DNA of 64,000 nt, from the NCBI RefSeq assembly GCF_002356415.1, contig NZ_AP018338.1, forward strand, positions 1,240,001 through 1,304,000, given 5' to 3'. The notes beneath the pieces were generated by a model, which did not search any database, was not told the origin of the DNA, and saw nothing but the letters and a program-made list of their open reading frames with translations. Within the stretch, counting starts at the first letter, position 1; each line of letters opens with the position of its first letter. Of the stretch, positions 35,741-45,868 are shown piece after piece. The position numbers were made by a program, and so were the translations under genes. Origin of the DNA: Streptococcus oralis subsp. tigurinus (GTDB taxonomy: Bacteria > Bacillota > Bacilli > Lactobacillales > Streptococcaceae).

Positions 35741-36494
35741 ACTTATAATTAAAAGTTTCTCCTGCCAACTTATCAGCTAGCTTTGGAAAGAAAGTATAAA
35801 ACTTATGAGCTAGATTCAACAAAACTGGGAGATTGAGTTCCCGTTTGTTTTTTCCTATGATTTTGACAATCTTTCTAGCAACCGCATCTGGTTCTAAGAG
35901 AAATCGGTCAACCGACTTGAGGTAGCTACCATCTGGGTCTGCCTGGTCAAAAAAGGAAGTACGAATCGGTCCTGGATTGACTGTTGTCACATAGACTCCA
36001 TAAGGCATGAGTTCGAGGCGCAGAGCGTTGGAAAAACCAATAGCTGCAAACTTGGTCGCTGAGTAGAGACTGGACTTGCTAGTCGCTATCAAACCTGCCA
36101 TGCTGACGATATTGATGATATGGCCTTTTCGGCTTTCTTTCATTCGAGCCGCAAGACGACGAGACAGATTCATCAGAGCAAAGGTATTGACCTCAAACAT
36201 CTGGTGAATGTCTTGATCAGAGATCCGGTCGAAATCTTCAAAAATTCCATATCCAGCATTGTTAATCAAGACATCAATCTTGCCATAACGGAGATAGAGG
36301 TCAGCTACCAAAGCTTCTATGGCTGAGTCATCAGTAATGTCGATTTCAATCCATTCCACATTAGGATGATTTCCGTAGAGTTGTGCTAGTTTTTCCTTGT
36401 TTCTACCTAGTAAGATCAGTTGGTCATTTGGCAAGAGTTTGACCATTTCTTGGGCTAAGCCACCGCTTGCCCCCGTGATGATGAAGGTTCGCAT
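35739..36494 (-). CDS. Short-chain dehydrogenase/reductase
   Basis: Classical SDR of about 251 residues. Cofactor-binding TGASGGLAQEM near the N terminus, NNAGYG at the fourth strand, and catalytic YSATK with the preceding serine. I start it at MRTFIITG (36494), preceded by GAAAGGAA; the nine residues further upstream are unlikely. It is the last gene of the miaA-hflX-rnz run. NADP and the substrate are unassigned. Confidence 0.87.
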   Translation of the reverse strand: MRTFIITGASGGLAQEMVKLLPNDQLILLGRNKEKLAQLYGNHPNVEWIEIDITDDSAIEALVADLYLRYGKIDVLINNAGYGIFEDFDRISDQDIHQMFEVNTFALMNLSRRLAARMKESRKGHIINIVSMAGLIATSKSSLYSATKFAAIGFSNALRLELMPYGVYVTTVNPGPIRTSFFDQADPDGSYLKSVDRFLLEPDAVARKIVKIIGKNKRELNLPVLLNLAHKFYTFFPKLADKLAGETFNYK

Positions 36495-36522
36495 CTCTAT
36501 TCCTTTCAAAGTATTGGTCAAT

Positions 36523-37014
36523 TTAATGAAATCTTTTTCCAGCTAAATAATGAGCATAAGCTTGATCAATGGCAGGTGCAGACAGATGATAATCCTCCCA
36601 GCTACCTAAAAATTCTAAAGGCAAGTCATATAAGTCATTGACTACAAATTCGGAATAATCAGCCATATACTGATGTTCATAATAGTCATTTACAAAAGCC
36701 TGAAAATCCTTTTTGATATCCATTGTTCCCAATTTACCATCGCACCAGTCTAAAAGATAATCAACACCCAAAGTTTGCTCGTCTTTTACACTTTGGAATA
36801 TCGTTTCTTCATCAGTAGACATCATTTCTTTGGCATCATGCTGGGTGAGCCAAGTAACGAAAAAACCGATATGGTTCGCAGCCCAACGATAAATCTCCCG
36901 ATAATCTTTTTGAGTTAGCTCTTCTTTGTGTAATTGATAGCTGTGCAAGTAATTGGTTAATGCATTTTCAAAATACCAATCCGCTTTATCTAATAAACGA
37001 TTTTCAACAGTCAT
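36523..37014 (-). CDS. Hypothetical acidic protein
   Basis: A 163-residue soluble protein with no signal peptide or membrane segment, rich in aromatic residues and acidic residues (for example DWCDGKLGTMDIKKDF and NDYYEHQY). I do not recognise a characterised family. It lies between rnz and the SDR gene on the same strand with short gaps on both sides, which suggests one operon. Confidence 0.75.
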   Translation of the reverse strand: MTVENRLLDKADWYFENALTNYLHSYQLHKEELTQKDYREIYRWAANHIGFFVTWLTQHDAKEMMSTDEETIFQSVKDEQTLGVDYLLDWCDGKLGTMDIKKDFQAFVNDYYEHQYMADYSEFVVNDLYDLPLEFLGSWEDYHLSAPAIDQAYAHYLAGKRFH

Positions 37015-37042
37015 CTTATTTCTCTCTCAACGAACTATAACA

Positions 37043-37972
37043 TTATAACTCAACTTCTTCCAAGTCTTTGACGACATGAACATTTTCAAAGACACTAGCA
37101 GCATCTTTCTTAAGCTGACTAATATCCTTTGATAGGAAGCGGGCACTGATATGGTTGAGCAAGAGGCGTTTGACTCCTGCTTCTTCCGCTACTTGTGCAG
37201 CCTGCATATTGGTTGAGTGACCGTGATTGCGGGCAATTTTCTCATCGTCCTTGCCATATGTGGACTCATGGACTAGGACATCGGCGTTAACAGCCAGACG
37301 CACACTAGCATTGGTTTTGCGGGTGTCACCAAGTATGGTGATAATCTTACCAGGACGGGGAGCTGAGATATAGTCAGCTGCCTTGATTTCAGTCCCATCT
37401 TCTAGAACAACATCCTGACCGTTTTTGATTTTTCCAAAAAGTGGGCCAAATGGAACACCAGCAGCCTTAAGTTTTTCAGCATTCAAGGTACCTTCAAGAT
37501 CCTTTTGCATGACACGATAACCAACACAGAAAATAGTGTGGTCCAGTTCCTCTGCATACACAGTGAATTTATCGGTTTCAAGGATTTTCCCAAGAGAATT
37601 TTGGTCAAACTCATGGAAATGAATGCGGTAAGGCAGACGAGAACCGGACACACGAAGGCTAGTTAAGACAAATGACTTGATCCCTTGAGGTCCATAGATT
37701 TCCAAATCTGTCTGCTCTTCATTGGCCTGAAATGCACGGCTAGAGAGAAATCCTGGCAATCCAAAGATATGGTCTCCGTGCAAGTGAGTGATAAAGATCT
37801 TGCTGACCTTACGGGGTCGAATCGTGGTTTCTAAAATACGATTTTGCGTACCTTCGCCACAGTCAAAGAGCCAGACTTCGTTAATCTCATCCAAGAGTTT
37901 GAGGGCGAGGCTTGAAACGTTGCGGGCTTTAGAGGGCTGACCAGCCCCCGTTCCTAAAAATTGAATATCCAT
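37043..37972 (-). CDS. rnz: Ribonuclease Z
   Basis: Metallo-beta-lactamase-fold endonuclease of 309 residues that makes tRNA 3' ends. The zinc motif is [13 protein letters not shown] (about 62-74); further ligands occur in ILGDTR and NHGHSTN. Length is that of the short form RNase Z. It is encoded after hflX and one unknown gene in the same operon, next to the tRNA-modifying miaA. Confidence 0.94.
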   Translation of the reverse strand: MDIQFLGTGAGQPSKARNVSSLALKLLDEINEVWLFDCGEGTQNRILETTIRPRKVSKIFITHLHGDHIFGLPGFLSSRAFQANEEQTDLEIYGPQGIKSFVLTSLRVSGSRLPYRIHFHEFDQNSLGKILETDKFTVYAEELDHTIFCVGYRVMQKDLEGTLNAEKLKAAGVPFGPLFGKIKNGQDVVLEDGTEIKAADYISAPRPGKIITILGDTRKTNASVRLAVNADVLVHESTYGKDDEKIARNHGHSTNMQAAQVAEEAGVKRLLLNHISARFLSKDISQLKKDAASVFENVHVVKDLEEVEL

Positions 37973-37986
37973 TCGATACTTTCTAA

Positions 37987-38610
37987 TTAATCAATATATA
38001 ACATAGCTGTGCGGTTTTCCGATCGGAAATAGCGCTTGCCAGAAAAAGATCTAGCTTTTTGTAGTAAATCCTCTTGGCTATAGCCTTTGAGACGCTTGCG
38101 ACCATCAGCCAAGCTTTCCAAATCCGTTAAAGGAGTCAAACTCTCCACAGAGACGACTTTTTCCTCTCCAAGCTCCTTCATATGAATCTTTCCAGACTCT
38201 TCAAAGACGAGTTGATGGGGGAAAATTTGCGCAATTTCAAAGAGCAAGTCAGCAGTGATTGCTTCCTCAGCTTCTGAGAAAATCCGACCTAGTTCTTGAC
38301 TCTCATAGCAAAAACCAAAGGATTTTCCTGATAGATTGAGGCGAATAAAGGGCTTGTTTTCTATAATGAAACTTGGCTCAGCGTTGTAGAGATTCAGTTC
38401 CTGAGAAAGTTCTGCAAAATAATCAGTCGCAGCTTGAGGACTCTTTTTCTGGTAGAGCTCAGCAAAGTAGGCATTCACTACGCTGGGGGGAGGTATGATG
38501 AGAGCCAACTGCTCTTGCTCTGTTTTGCCAGCTAGAAGTTGATCTAGATAGACCTTATCCAGACTTGTATAACCTCCATACTTTAGAGCCAAAGTTTTAA
38601 TATCAGTCAT
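37987..38610 (-). CDS. Hypothetical protein between hflX and rnz
   Basis: A 207-residue soluble protein, without a recognised domain. Visible features are an N-terminal segment [20 protein letters not shown] and a C-terminal basic stretch [14 protein letters not shown]. Its start overlaps the hflX stop by eight bases and rnz follows after 14 bases, so it belongs to a translation/RNA-processing operon. Its function is not known to me. Confidence 0.75.
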   Translation of the reverse strand: MTDIKTLALKYGGYTSLDKVYLDQLLAGKTEQEQLALIIPPPSVVNAYFAELYQKKSPQAATDYFAELSQELNLYNAEPSFIIENKPFIRLNLSGKSFGFCYESQELGRIFSEAEEAITADLLFEIAQIFPHQLVFEESGKIHMKELGEEKVVSVESLTPLTDLESLADGRKRLKGYSQEDLLQKARSFSGKRYFRSENRTAMLYID

Positions 38611-39841
38611 AAAATTCCTCTAACCTCCATTTATTTTTCTCAGAAATGTAGCCTGTAATCACTTCACCGTCATCTTGATAGTCGCGCTCTTCCAGGATTG
38701 CCACACTTTCTAAATCATGAATCTTGTAGGACTTGGAAAAAGGCACGCGCAGGGTAAAGGGTTGAAAAATATCCTTGATTTTTTCTAAAAATAAAGCTTG
38801 CAGCTGCTCACGACTATCCTTCGACTTGGCAGAAATGAGGGCATAAGGTGTCTGGGTAGGCGTGAAATCCTCCACCAAATCCGCTTTATTATAAAGGGTC
38901 AAGCGAGGAATATCCTCCATGTCCAAGTCTTTCATGATAGACAGAACCGTTTTTTCATGCTCCTCATGATAAGGATTGCTAGCATCAATGACATGAACTA
39001 GAAGGTCTACATGCTTGCTTTCTTCCAAGGTTGACTTAAAACTTGACACCAATTCAGTTGGCAAATCTTGGATAAAGCCAACCGTATCAGTCAAGGTAAC
39101 CTGAAGATTGCCCCCCAGATGGATGTTCTTTGTCGTCGCATCCAGGGTCGCAAACAGCTCATCAGCCTCATACTGGGTCTTGCTGGTCAAGGTGTTCATG
39201 ATGGTTGATTTCCCAGCATTGGTGTAACCAATCAAACCAATCTTAAAGGTGCTGGACTCCAGACGTTTTTCTCTGACAGTCGCCCGATTTTTCTCAACCA
39301 CCTTGAGTTGGCGCTCGATATCTGTGATTTGATTGCGAACGCTACGACGGTTCAGCTCCAGCTGGCTTTCACCAGGTCCACGGGAACCAATTCCACCTGC
39401 CTGACGACTAAGCATAATCCCTTGACCAACCAAGCGAGGCAAGAGATACTTAAGCTGGGCCAAATGAACTTGGAGTTTTCCTTCATGGCTTCGAGCCCGC
39501 ATGGCAAAGATATCCAAAATCAACTGCATACGGTCAATGACCTTGACACCGAGAACTTCCTCCAAATTGACATTTTGCCGTGGAGTCAAGCGATTATTGA
39601 CGATGACAGTGCTAATTTCTTCCGCATCTACCATCAGTGCAATTTCTTCCAACTTACCCGAGCCAACAAAAGTCTTGGAATCATATTTTTCACGTTTTTG
39701 TCTGTAACTATCTACTACGACTGCCCCAGCAGTCTTAGCCAGACTAGCCAACTCTTCCATGGAGAGGTCAAAATTGTCCATGCCCTGCAGTTCAACACCA
39801 ATGAGCAGGACCCGTTCCTCTTTTTTCTCCGTTTCAATCAT
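38603..39841 (-). CDS. hflX: Ribosome-associated GTPase HflX
   Basis: A 412-residue OBG-HflX GTPase that splits stalled ribosomes under stress. The N-terminal HflX domain holds the glycine-rich [10 protein letters not shown] linker. The G domain has G1 [10 protein letters not shown]3 DTVGFIQ, G4 NKAD and G5 SAKS. It overlaps miaA by eight bases, the usual miaA-hflX arrangement. Confidence 0.94.
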   Translation of the reverse strand: MIETEKKEERVLLIGVELQGMDNFDLSMEELASLAKTAGAVVVDSYRQKREKYDSKTFVGSGKLEEIALMVDAEEISTVIVNNRLTPRQNVNLEEVLGVKVIDRMQLILDIFAMRARSHEGKLQVHLAQLKYLLPRLVGQGIMLSRQAGGIGSRGPGESQLELNRRSVRNQITDIERQLKVVEKNRATVREKRLESSTFKIGLIGYTNAGKSTIMNTLTSKTQYEADELFATLDATTKNIHLGGNLQVTLTDTVGFIQDLPTELVSSFKSTLEESKHVDLLVHVIDASNPYHEEHEKTVLSIMKDLDMEDIPRLTLYNKADLVEDFTPTQTPYALISAKSKDSREQLQALFLEKIKDIFQPFTLRVPFSKSYKIHDLESVAILEERDYQDDGEVITGYISEKNKWRLEEFYD

Positions 39842-40718
39842 TTAAAAACTCCTCAATCTGGCTTAGAATACGCTCTTTCACGCCAGACTCACCTATCTGA
39901 TAAAAGGTCACCTGCATGCGATTACGGAACCAGGTCAGCTGGCGCTTAGCAAAACGACGCGTCGCCTGTTTGAGACTCTCGCTAGCTTCATCCAAAGTCT
40001 GCTCCCCACGAAAATAAGGAAAGAGTTCCTTGTAGCCAATGCCTTTGGCAGCTTGAACATATGGATAGTGGTCAAAAAGCCACTTAGCCTCATCCAAAAG
40101 CCCAACCTCAAACATCAGATCCACTCGGTTATTGATACGTTCATAAAGCTGACTACGCTCATCATCTAAGCAGATAATCAGAGGTTCATACAAAGTCTCT
40201 TGATTTTCCAAATCCTGACCAAAATGGGCAATTTCCAAGGCTCGCATAGCTCGACGACGGTTAAACTGAGGAATTTCAAGACCTGCTTGCTCCACAAGAT
40301 GGGCTAATTCCTCATCTGAATAAGACTCTAAACTAGCTCGATAGGCTAAAATCTCCTCATGAGGTGTCTCCCCACCTAGATGGTAACCTTCCAGCAAACT
40401 CTGGATATAAAGGCCTGTGCCTCCAGCGATAATGGCTAGCTTGCCACGGTTTTGAATATCCTCAATAGCCTTCTTAGCTTCTGAAACAAAATCAAAAGCC
40501 GAGTAAGACTCGGTCACCTCTCTGACATCAATCAAATGATGAGGAACAGCTACTTGCTCCTCTGGGCTAGCCTTGGCCGTCCCAATATCTAGTCTTCTGT
40601 ATACTTGCTGACTGTCACCACTGACCACCTCTCCACCAAAGCGCTTGGCTACTTCAATAGCAAGGGCTGTCTTCCCAACAGCAGTCGGTCCAACAATCAC
40701 AATTATTTTTGTTTTCAT
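39834..40718 (-). CDS. miaA: tRNA dimethylallyltransferase
   Basis: A 294-residue enzyme that adds the isopentenyl group to A37 of tRNAs reading UNN codons. P-loop [20 protein letters not shown] and the tRNA-binding RRRAMRALE are present. The ATG at 40718 follows AAGGAAAAAAG; an in-frame upstream start at 40742 is not conserved in this family and overlaps the binding site. First gene of the operon. Confidence 0.94.
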   Translation of the reverse strand: MKTKIIVIVGPTAVGKTALAIEVAKRFGGEVVSGDSQQVYRRLDIGTAKASPEEQVAVPHHLIDVREVTESYSAFDFVSEAKKAIEDIQNRGKLAIIAGGTGLYIQSLLEGYHLGGETPHEEILAYRASLESYSDEELAHLVEQAGLEIPQFNRRRAMRALEIAHFGQDLENQETLYEPLIICLDDERSQLYERINNRVDLMFEVGLLDEAKWLFDHYPYVQAAKGIGYKELFPYFRGEQTLDEASESLKQATRRFAKRQLTWFRNRMQVTFYQIGESGVKERILSQIEEFLND

Positions 40719-40838
40719 CTTTTTTCCTTGAAAAATTTCCATTTTTTCGTTACTATTATTATATCACAAAAAGGTCAGTCAGAAAAATGCTACCACTTAA
40801 GGAGTCTGGCTGATCGGGAAGGTAAAGGAGGAAGACTC

Positions 40839-41009
40839 ATGGCTAAAGGATTCGCTAAAGGTCTTGTAACAGGTGTCGCAGGAACTGTCGCTGCCGTTGC
40901 AGGTGCAGTATACGCAATTAAAAAGAAAGTGATTGAGCCAGAAGAGCAAAAAGCAGCTTTCATCGAAGAAAACCGCAAAAAAGCAGCTCGCCGCCGCGTA
41001 TCACATTAA
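40839..41009 (+). CDS. DUF3042 small protein
   Basis: A 56-residue protein starting MAKGFAKGLVTGVAGTVAAV, after AAAGGAGG. The N-terminal half is one membrane-like helix; the C-terminal half is strongly charged and basic (EENRKKAARRRVSH). It is conserved in lactobacilli and streptococci as DUF3042 with no known function. It diverges from miaA; a longer frame starting at 40605 is not supported. Confidence 0.85.
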   Translation: MAKGFAKGLVTGVAGTVAAVAGAVYAIKKKVIEPEEQKAAFIEENRKKAARRRVSH

Positions 41010-41013
41010 GCAA

Positions 41014-41045
41014 CAAAAGAAGTTGAGAAATCTCAACTTCTTTTT
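41014..41045 (+). terminator. DUF3042 terminator
   Basis: AAAAGAAGTTGAGA, short loop, TCTCAACTTCTTTTTA. Confidence 0.88.
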
Positions 41046-41054
41046 ATTTTCTTT

Positions 41055-41161
41055 TATACTCAATGAAAATCAAAGAGCAAACTAGGAAGCTAGCCGCAGG
41101 CTGTACTTGAGTACGGTAAGGCGACGCTGACGTGGTTTGAGGAGATTTTCGAAGAGTATTA
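41055..41161 (-). repeat. BOX element (A-C type, no B unit), copy 2
   Basis: Same ends as the other copies (TAATACTCTTCGAAAATC and TGAGTATA on the minus strand) and the CGTCAGCGTCGCC core, but 107 bases long: the B module is missing. Its first three minus-strand bases form the thyA stop codon. Confidence 0.88.
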
Positions 41162-41998
41162 AATAGCTAAGTCAAACTTCAGCTGTGGCTTGACTGGATC
41201 ATAGTCAACCAACTCAAAGTCTTCGGCTTTGATATCAAAGAAATTAGTCCCATCAGGAACATTTAAAACCAAGCGTGGTTGGCAGTTTGACGGCTCACGA
41301 CGGAGCAATTCCTCTGCTTGTTCAAACTGATTATCATAGATATGAAGGTTGTTGATAAAGTAGAAGAATTTTCCAACCTTCCAGCCGAAATGCTTGGCAA
41401 TCATCATCTGAAGAGCCACATACTGCATAGCATTGATGTGGTGGGCCACCAACATATCATTCGAACGCTGGGTCAAAGTCGCATCCAGATAGATGTCTCC
41501 ATCAACCCGACGGACATCAAACATGGTCTGAAAGGCGCATGGAAGAAGACCATCTGTCTCCTCAAATGCTTGGTAATCCCAGAGTGAGATGATATTGCGA
41601 CGGTTCCAGGGATTGGCTTCCAACTGCTTGAGAATCTTATTAATGATATCGTGTTTCTTAACGACCGCACCGTAGCGTTCACCAATGGTTCCCGTATCTC
41701 CCACTTCCCAGTCATTCCAGTAGTGAACATTGTACTTGCTATTCAGCACTTCTAGGCTATTAGACTGATCTTGGTAGATCCAGAGTACTTCCTTGATAGC
41801 AGATTTGATTGCAATCGGACGCAAGGTTGTGATGGGAAATTCCCCTTTGGCCAAATCATACTCCGCAAAGGCACCCGTTACGTACTTGGAGTTGGCAACA
41901 GTCCCATCCTTGTACTTAGGACGTGCTTGTTCAGAAAAGACGCCGTCTTTGAGGATTCGTTCAATATTTTCTTTAAAAATCGTATCTGCTTTTGTCAT
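41159..41998 (-). CDS. thyA: Thymidylate synthase
   Basis: Folate-dependent ThyA of 279 residues that makes dTMP from dUMP. Catalytic cysteine in [10 protein letters not shown], dUMP/folate-binding RRNIISLWD and [15 protein letters not shown]. The length fits the streptococcal enzyme. Its stop is provided by the end of a BOX element. Confidence 0.96.
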   Translation of the reverse strand: MTKADTIFKENIERILKDGVFSEQARPKYKDGTVANSKYVTGAFAEYDLAKGEFPITTLRPIAIKSAIKEVLWIYQDQSNSLEVLNSKYNVHYWNDWEVGDTGTIGERYGAVVKKHDIINKILKQLEANPWNRRNIISLWDYQAFEETDGLLPCAFQTMFDVRRVDGDIYLDATLTQRSNDMLVAHHINAMQYVALQMMIAKHFGWKVGKFFYFINNLHIYDNQFEQAEELLRREPSNCQPRLVLNVPDGTNFFDIKAEDFELVDYDPVKPQLKFDLAI

Positions 41999-42056
41999 TT
42001 ACTCTCACCTCATTTATTGTCCTAACTAGTATAGCATAAAAAAAGAAAGGAGGAAA

Positions 42057-42084
42057 ATCACTAGTTTTAAAATAGTGTTTTTCC
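42057..42084 (-). terminator. Terminator after glk
   Basis: On the minus strand AACACTA, loop TTTTAAAAC, TAGTGATTTT. The T run is short. Confidence 0.6.
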
Positions 42085-42096
42085 CCTTTTATTATC

Positions 42097-43056
42097 TTAT
42101 TGCAATACAAGCGACGCTGCTCCGATAACTCCAGCGTCATTTCCTAGAGTTGCAAGAGCCAATTTAGTGGATGTGCGTACTTGTGGGAAGGTATTTTCAT
42201 CATAAACCTTTTGCACGCCTTGTAGAAGGAATTCTCCCGCAGCTGATACTCCACCACCGATAACGATTGTTGAAGGGTTGAGGATGGAGCCGATATTGGC
42301 ACAAGCGATTCCCAAGTAACGTGAGAAGTTACGGTAAACGATTAAGGCAAGGTCGTCTCCTTCTTTTGCAAGATCAAAGACAGTTTTAGCAGTTACTTCT
42401 TCTCCGTCATCAATCAAGCGTTTCAAAGCTGCATCGCCTTCGTATTCATCTGCATAACGACGAGTCAAGTTGACAATCCCTGTTGCTGAAGCAACTGTCT
42501 CAAGACAGCCTTTTTTACCACAGGTACATGCGATTGGTTGGTCAAAGTCAACAGTGATGTGACCAAGCTCACCAGCAGCACCAGCAACACCGTGAAGCAA
42601 TTTGCCTTCTGCCACGATACCGCCACCAACACCTGTACCAAGTGTCATAAAGACAACGTCTGGTTGGTTGTCACCAGCGCCCATCCAGCGCTCACCAAGA
42701 GCAGCTACGTTGGCATCATTGTCGATGAAGAACGGAATACCCAATGCTTTTTCAATCTTTTCTTTAATCGGTTGAAGGGTTTTCCAGTTCAAATTATAGG
42801 CACCAATAACAGTCCCTTTTTCACGGTCAACCACACCAGGTGATCCCATTCCAATGCCTCGGAAATCCTTAGCTGACAATCCAAGTAAGTCCAAACGATG
42901 CTGAATAGACTCAATCATATCATCTACGATATGGCTTCCTTCATCCAAAATATTGGTCTTGATAGACCATTTTTCTTGGATTTCTCCTTCTTGAGTTAAA
43001 ATTGCAAACTTAATAGATGTCCCACCAAGGTCAATCCCAATAATCTTTTGACTCAT
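42097..43056 (-). CDS. glk: Glucokinase (ROK family)
   Basis: A 319-residue ROK kinase that phosphorylates intracellular glucose. ATP motif IGIDLGGTSIKFA at the N terminus, the zinc site CTCGKKGCLE and sugar-binding motif ELGHITVD. I use the second ATG (43056) because it is six bases from AAGGAG; the frame could begin up to six codons earlier. A cre-like site lies upstream. Confidence 0.92.
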   Translation of the reverse strand: MSQKIIGIDLGGTSIKFAILTQEGEIQEKWSIKTNILDEGSHIVDDMIESIQHRLDLLGLSAKDFRGIGMGSPGVVDREKGTVIGAYNLNWKTLQPIKEKIEKALGIPFFIDNDANVAALGERWMGAGDNQPDVVFMTLGTGVGGGIVAEGKLLHGVAGAAGELGHITVDFDQPIACTCGKKGCLETVASATGIVNLTRRYADEYEGDAALKRLIDDGEEVTAKTVFDLAKEGDDLALIVYRNFSRYLGIACANIGSILNPSTIVIGGGVSAAGEFLLQGVQKVYDENTFPQVRTSTKLALATLGNDAGVIGAASLVLQ

Positions 43057-43085
43057 CATATTCTCCTTTTTCATTATGAATTAAT

Positions 43086-43099
43086 TGAAAATGCTTACA
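43086..43099 (-). promoter_or_regulatory. Weak cre-like site upstream of glk
   Basis: On the minus strand TGTAAGCATTTTCA, one mismatch (CA for CG) to TGNAANCGNWNNCW. It lies just after a TATACT -10 box (43111-43106). Confidence 0.3.
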
Positions 43100-43167
43100 G
43101 ATATAGTATAACAAAATCGTCAACTTTGTGCAAAGGTTTGCATTAACTTCCTAGAAATTATTCTGAT

Positions 43168-43971
43168 TTATGGTTTCCAAAGGCCAGAACCATCTACATA
43201 GTATCTGCCTCCATCAACTCGCTCATTCTTAGCCATTTTACCATCTGATTTCAAATAGTAATTCCCTTGCCAAGTATTACGAGCGTATGAACCATCTGAT
43301 TTCAAATAGTACCAGGATTGATAAGAAGAGTCATAAATCCATTCACTTTGAGCCATTTTACCGTTCACTTTGAGATAAAAAGCGCCTTGCCAAGCATTTT
43401 TGGCATAGGATCCATCTGATTTCAAATAATACCAAGCTTGGTATGATGAATCATAAATCCATTCACTTTGAGCCATCTTTCCGTTTGCTTTAAGGTAGTA
43501 ACTTCCTATCCATGTGTTTCGTGCATATGAACCATCCGATTTGAGATAATACCATCCTTTGTAATATGAGTCATATATCCACTCACTCTGAGCCATTGTT
43601 CCATCTGATTTGAGATAGTAATCTCCTTTCCAAGAATTGGTTACTGGATTACCATTGTCAGAATAATAATACCAATATCCATCCTGCTTAACCCATCCAC
43701 TAGAAGAAACTCTATTCTGTAGACTAGATTGGCGTGGTTTAAAAACACCTCGAGGAGCTTTTGAGCGTTCACAGGCAACTCCATCACCATCTTTGTCTAG
43801 TCTTGAAGAATATCCAGGCTCTCCTCTATGGATATCAGAATAGCCATTTTCCCACGCTTCTGTACAATTTGAAAAGTGAATTGTATCATTAGCAAAAGTC
43901 GGTTGAGCGAGCATCATCAACGCAGAAAAGCTAGCTAGACCAGCTTTAAAAAGAACTGTTTTTTTCATCAT
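43168..43971 (-). CDS. Choline-binding protein with Excalibur domain
   Basis: A 267-residue secreted protein. A signal peptide ends near residue 27 (AQPTFA). Next comes an Excalibur calcium-binding domain with DKDGDGVACE (about 60-69), then choline-binding repeats of the YYLKSDGxMAQSEWIYDS type. Three nearly identical 40-residue (120-base) units form the core. Such proteins attach to phosphocholine on teichoic acid, which limits the host to choline-decorated streptococci. Start could be at either of two adjacent ATG codons. Confidence 0.88.
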   Translation of the reverse strand: MMKKTVLFKAGLASFSALMMLAQPTFANDTIHFSNCTEAWENGYSDIHRGEPGYSSRLDKDGDGVACERSKAPRGVFKPRQSSLQNRVSSSGWVKQDGYWYYYSDNGNPVTNSWKGDYYLKSDGTMAQSEWIYDSYYKGWYYLKSDGSYARNTWIGSYYLKANGKMAQSEWIYDSSYQAWYYLKSDGSYAKNAWQGAFYLKVNGKMAQSEWIYDSSYQSWYYLKSDGSYARNTWQGNYYLKSDGKMAKNERVDGGRYYVDGSGLWKP

Positions 43972-44072
43972 TTCCTCCCATAAAATGATATCGTTTTCCT
44001 CTTATTTTATCAAACTTAATCCAACAATTCAAACAATTCAACATATCCATTATGTTTTTTAGTTTATGAAGT

Positions 44073-45794
44073 TTATTTAGAATTCACTTCCAACTCATAC
44101 AAACCTCTGACTGCGTTACAGCCATAGACAGCTTCTGCTTGGTTCAAGTCTGCCAAAGTCATAATTTTCTCTTTTACCTGTCCTGTTTCCAACAAATGCT
44201 GACGGTAAATTCCTGGCAAAATTCCAAGTCTGATAGGCGGTGTGTAGAGTTTACCATTAATTTTTAAGACCAGATTTCCAATAGAGGTTTCAAGCAATTC
44301 TCCTGCTGCATTATGGTAAATGATTTCCCGTTCCCCTAGACTTAAGTGTGGTCTATGAGTTGTTTTAAAGTAAGTAAATGATTGATTCAAATCTGCTTCT
44401 TGCAGGAAGAGTTTAGCTTTGTAGAAGCTTGGACTAAGGGGGCTTAAGATTTGGCGACTGACTTCCATCTCTCCAGACTTGCTGAGACTAATTCGCAAGC
44501 GGTAGTCTTGGTGGGAATCACAAGCTTGACACTCTTCCTCTATCTTTTGTCTCAGTTCTTCTGGATCAAAAGGAAAGGCAAAATAACGACTCGCCTTTGT
44601 CAGTCTTTCCAGATGTTGATCTTCAAACAGCAATTGTTTTTGGCTGATTTTACCAGTTGTAATCAATTGGAAACGTGCTTGTTTACGATAGAGAACAGCC
44701 GCCTTTTGATGAACCTCTCGGTATTCAGATTCCCAAGTACTATCCCAAGTAATGCCACCACCCACTCCATATATGGCTTTCCCTCGATGCAGTTGAATGG
44801 TCCGAATGGCGACATTGAAAATTCGTCGCCCATTTGGAAGTAAGAGACCAATCGTTCCGCAGTAGACTCCACGCGGTTGAGGCTCCAAGTCCTTGATGAT
44901 TTCCATGGTCGCAATTTTCGGTGCTCCTGTGATAGATCCACAAGGAAAGAGAGAGCGAAAAATGGCAACCAAGTCCACATCCTCTCGCAACTGACTCTTG
45001 ATGGTCGAAGTCATCTGCCAAACAGTCGAATACTGCTCCACTTGGCACAGACGCTCCACATGCTCACTACCCACTTCAGAAATACGGTTCATATCATTGC
45101 GCAAGAGATCCACAATCATCATATTTTCAGAGCGATTTTTAGGATCTTGCTCCAACCAGCTAGCTTGGGCAAGGTCTTCTTGGTCAGTCAGTCCCCGCTG
45201 GGTTGTTCCCTTCATTGGGCGAGTCGTTAATTCCCGGTCATTTTGCTCAAAAAAGAGTTCTGGACTCATGGAAATCATTGCCATCTCATCATGTTCAACA
45301 TAGGCATTGTAACCCGCCTCCTGTTCTACCACCATGCGATTGTAGATAGCAAAAGGATTGGCACTTAAGTCTTGCTTGAGTTGGACAGTGTAATTTACCT
45401 GATAGGTGTCTCCCTGTCGCAAATGATGGTGGATCTGGGAAATAGCTTTTTCATAGTTCTCTGCAGATGTTTGTTCTCGCCACTTTGAAGGCAGATTTAC
45501 TTCCTCATAAGTCAGAGGAATAGGGGATGTTTCCACCCTATCGTGAACGGTAAAGTAAAGCAGGTACTCTGCCAGTAAAGGAGCTTTATGAACTGCTAAT
45601 TTCTCCTCAAAAGCAGGTGCAGCCTCATAGCTGACGTAGCCCACCACATAATAACCTTGCTCTTGGTAGCTTTCCACTTGTGCCAGCAGGTCCGTCACTT
45701 CTGCTAAATCTCTCGTTTTTAACTCTTTGATCGGCTGGGTAAAGATGTATCTCTCGCCCAAAGCTTTAAAATCAATCACTGTTTTTCTATGCAT
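44073..45794 (-). CDS. pabB: Aminodeoxychorismate synthase component I fused to lyase (PabBC)
   Basis: A 573-residue fusion for p-aminobenzoate synthesis in the folate pathway. The N-terminal 370 residues form the PabB chorismate-binding domain (TTRPMKGTTQRG, MIVDLLRNDMNRI, GSITGAPKIATME). The C-terminal 200 residues are a class IV aminotransferase-type PabC domain that releases PABA and pyruvate. The glutaminase PabA is not encoded nearby. Confidence 0.9.
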   Translation of the reverse strand: MHRKTVIDFKALGERYIFTQPIKELKTRDLAEVTDLLAQVESYQEQGYYVVGYVSYEAAPAFEEKLAVHKAPLLAEYLLYFTVHDRVETSPIPLTYEEVNLPSKWREQTSAENYEKAISQIHHHLRQGDTYQVNYTVQLKQDLSANPFAIYNRMVVEQEAGYNAYVEHDEMAMISMSPELFFEQNDRELTTRPMKGTTQRGLTDQEDLAQASWLEQDPKNRSENMMIVDLLRNDMNRISEVGSEHVERLCQVEQYSTVWQMTSTIKSQLREDVDLVAIFRSLFPCGSITGAPKIATMEIIKDLEPQPRGVYCGTIGLLLPNGRRIFNVAIRTIQLHRGKAIYGVGGGITWDSTWESEYREVHQKAAVLYRKQARFQLITTGKISQKQLLFEDQHLERLTKASRYFAFPFDPEELRQKIEEECQACDSHQDYRLRISLSKSGEMEVSRQILSPLSPSFYKAKLFLQEADLNQSFTYFKTTHRPHLSLGEREIIYHNAAGELLETSIGNLVLKINGKLYTPPIRLGILPGIYRQHLLETGQVKEKIMTLADLNQAEAVYGCNAVRGLYELEVNSK

Positions 45795-45810
45795 ATCTTA
45801 AGTATAGCAC

Positions 45811-45848
45811 AAAAAGGCAGATACAGACAAAGCTGATCTACCTTTTTT
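45811..45848 (-). terminator. zmpB-like gene terminator
   Basis: On the minus strand AAAAAAGGTAGAT, loop, ATCTGCCTTTTTG with one mismatched pair. It stands between the protease stop and pabB. Confidence 0.75.
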
Positions 45849-45868
45849 CATTTTACTAGTCCTATCTA

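Noticed and set aside
43230-43640. Regular 120-base repeats as a CRISPR array
   Set aside because: The repeats are in frame, encode choline-binding units and have no variable spacers. No CRISPR array or cas genes are seen in the window.
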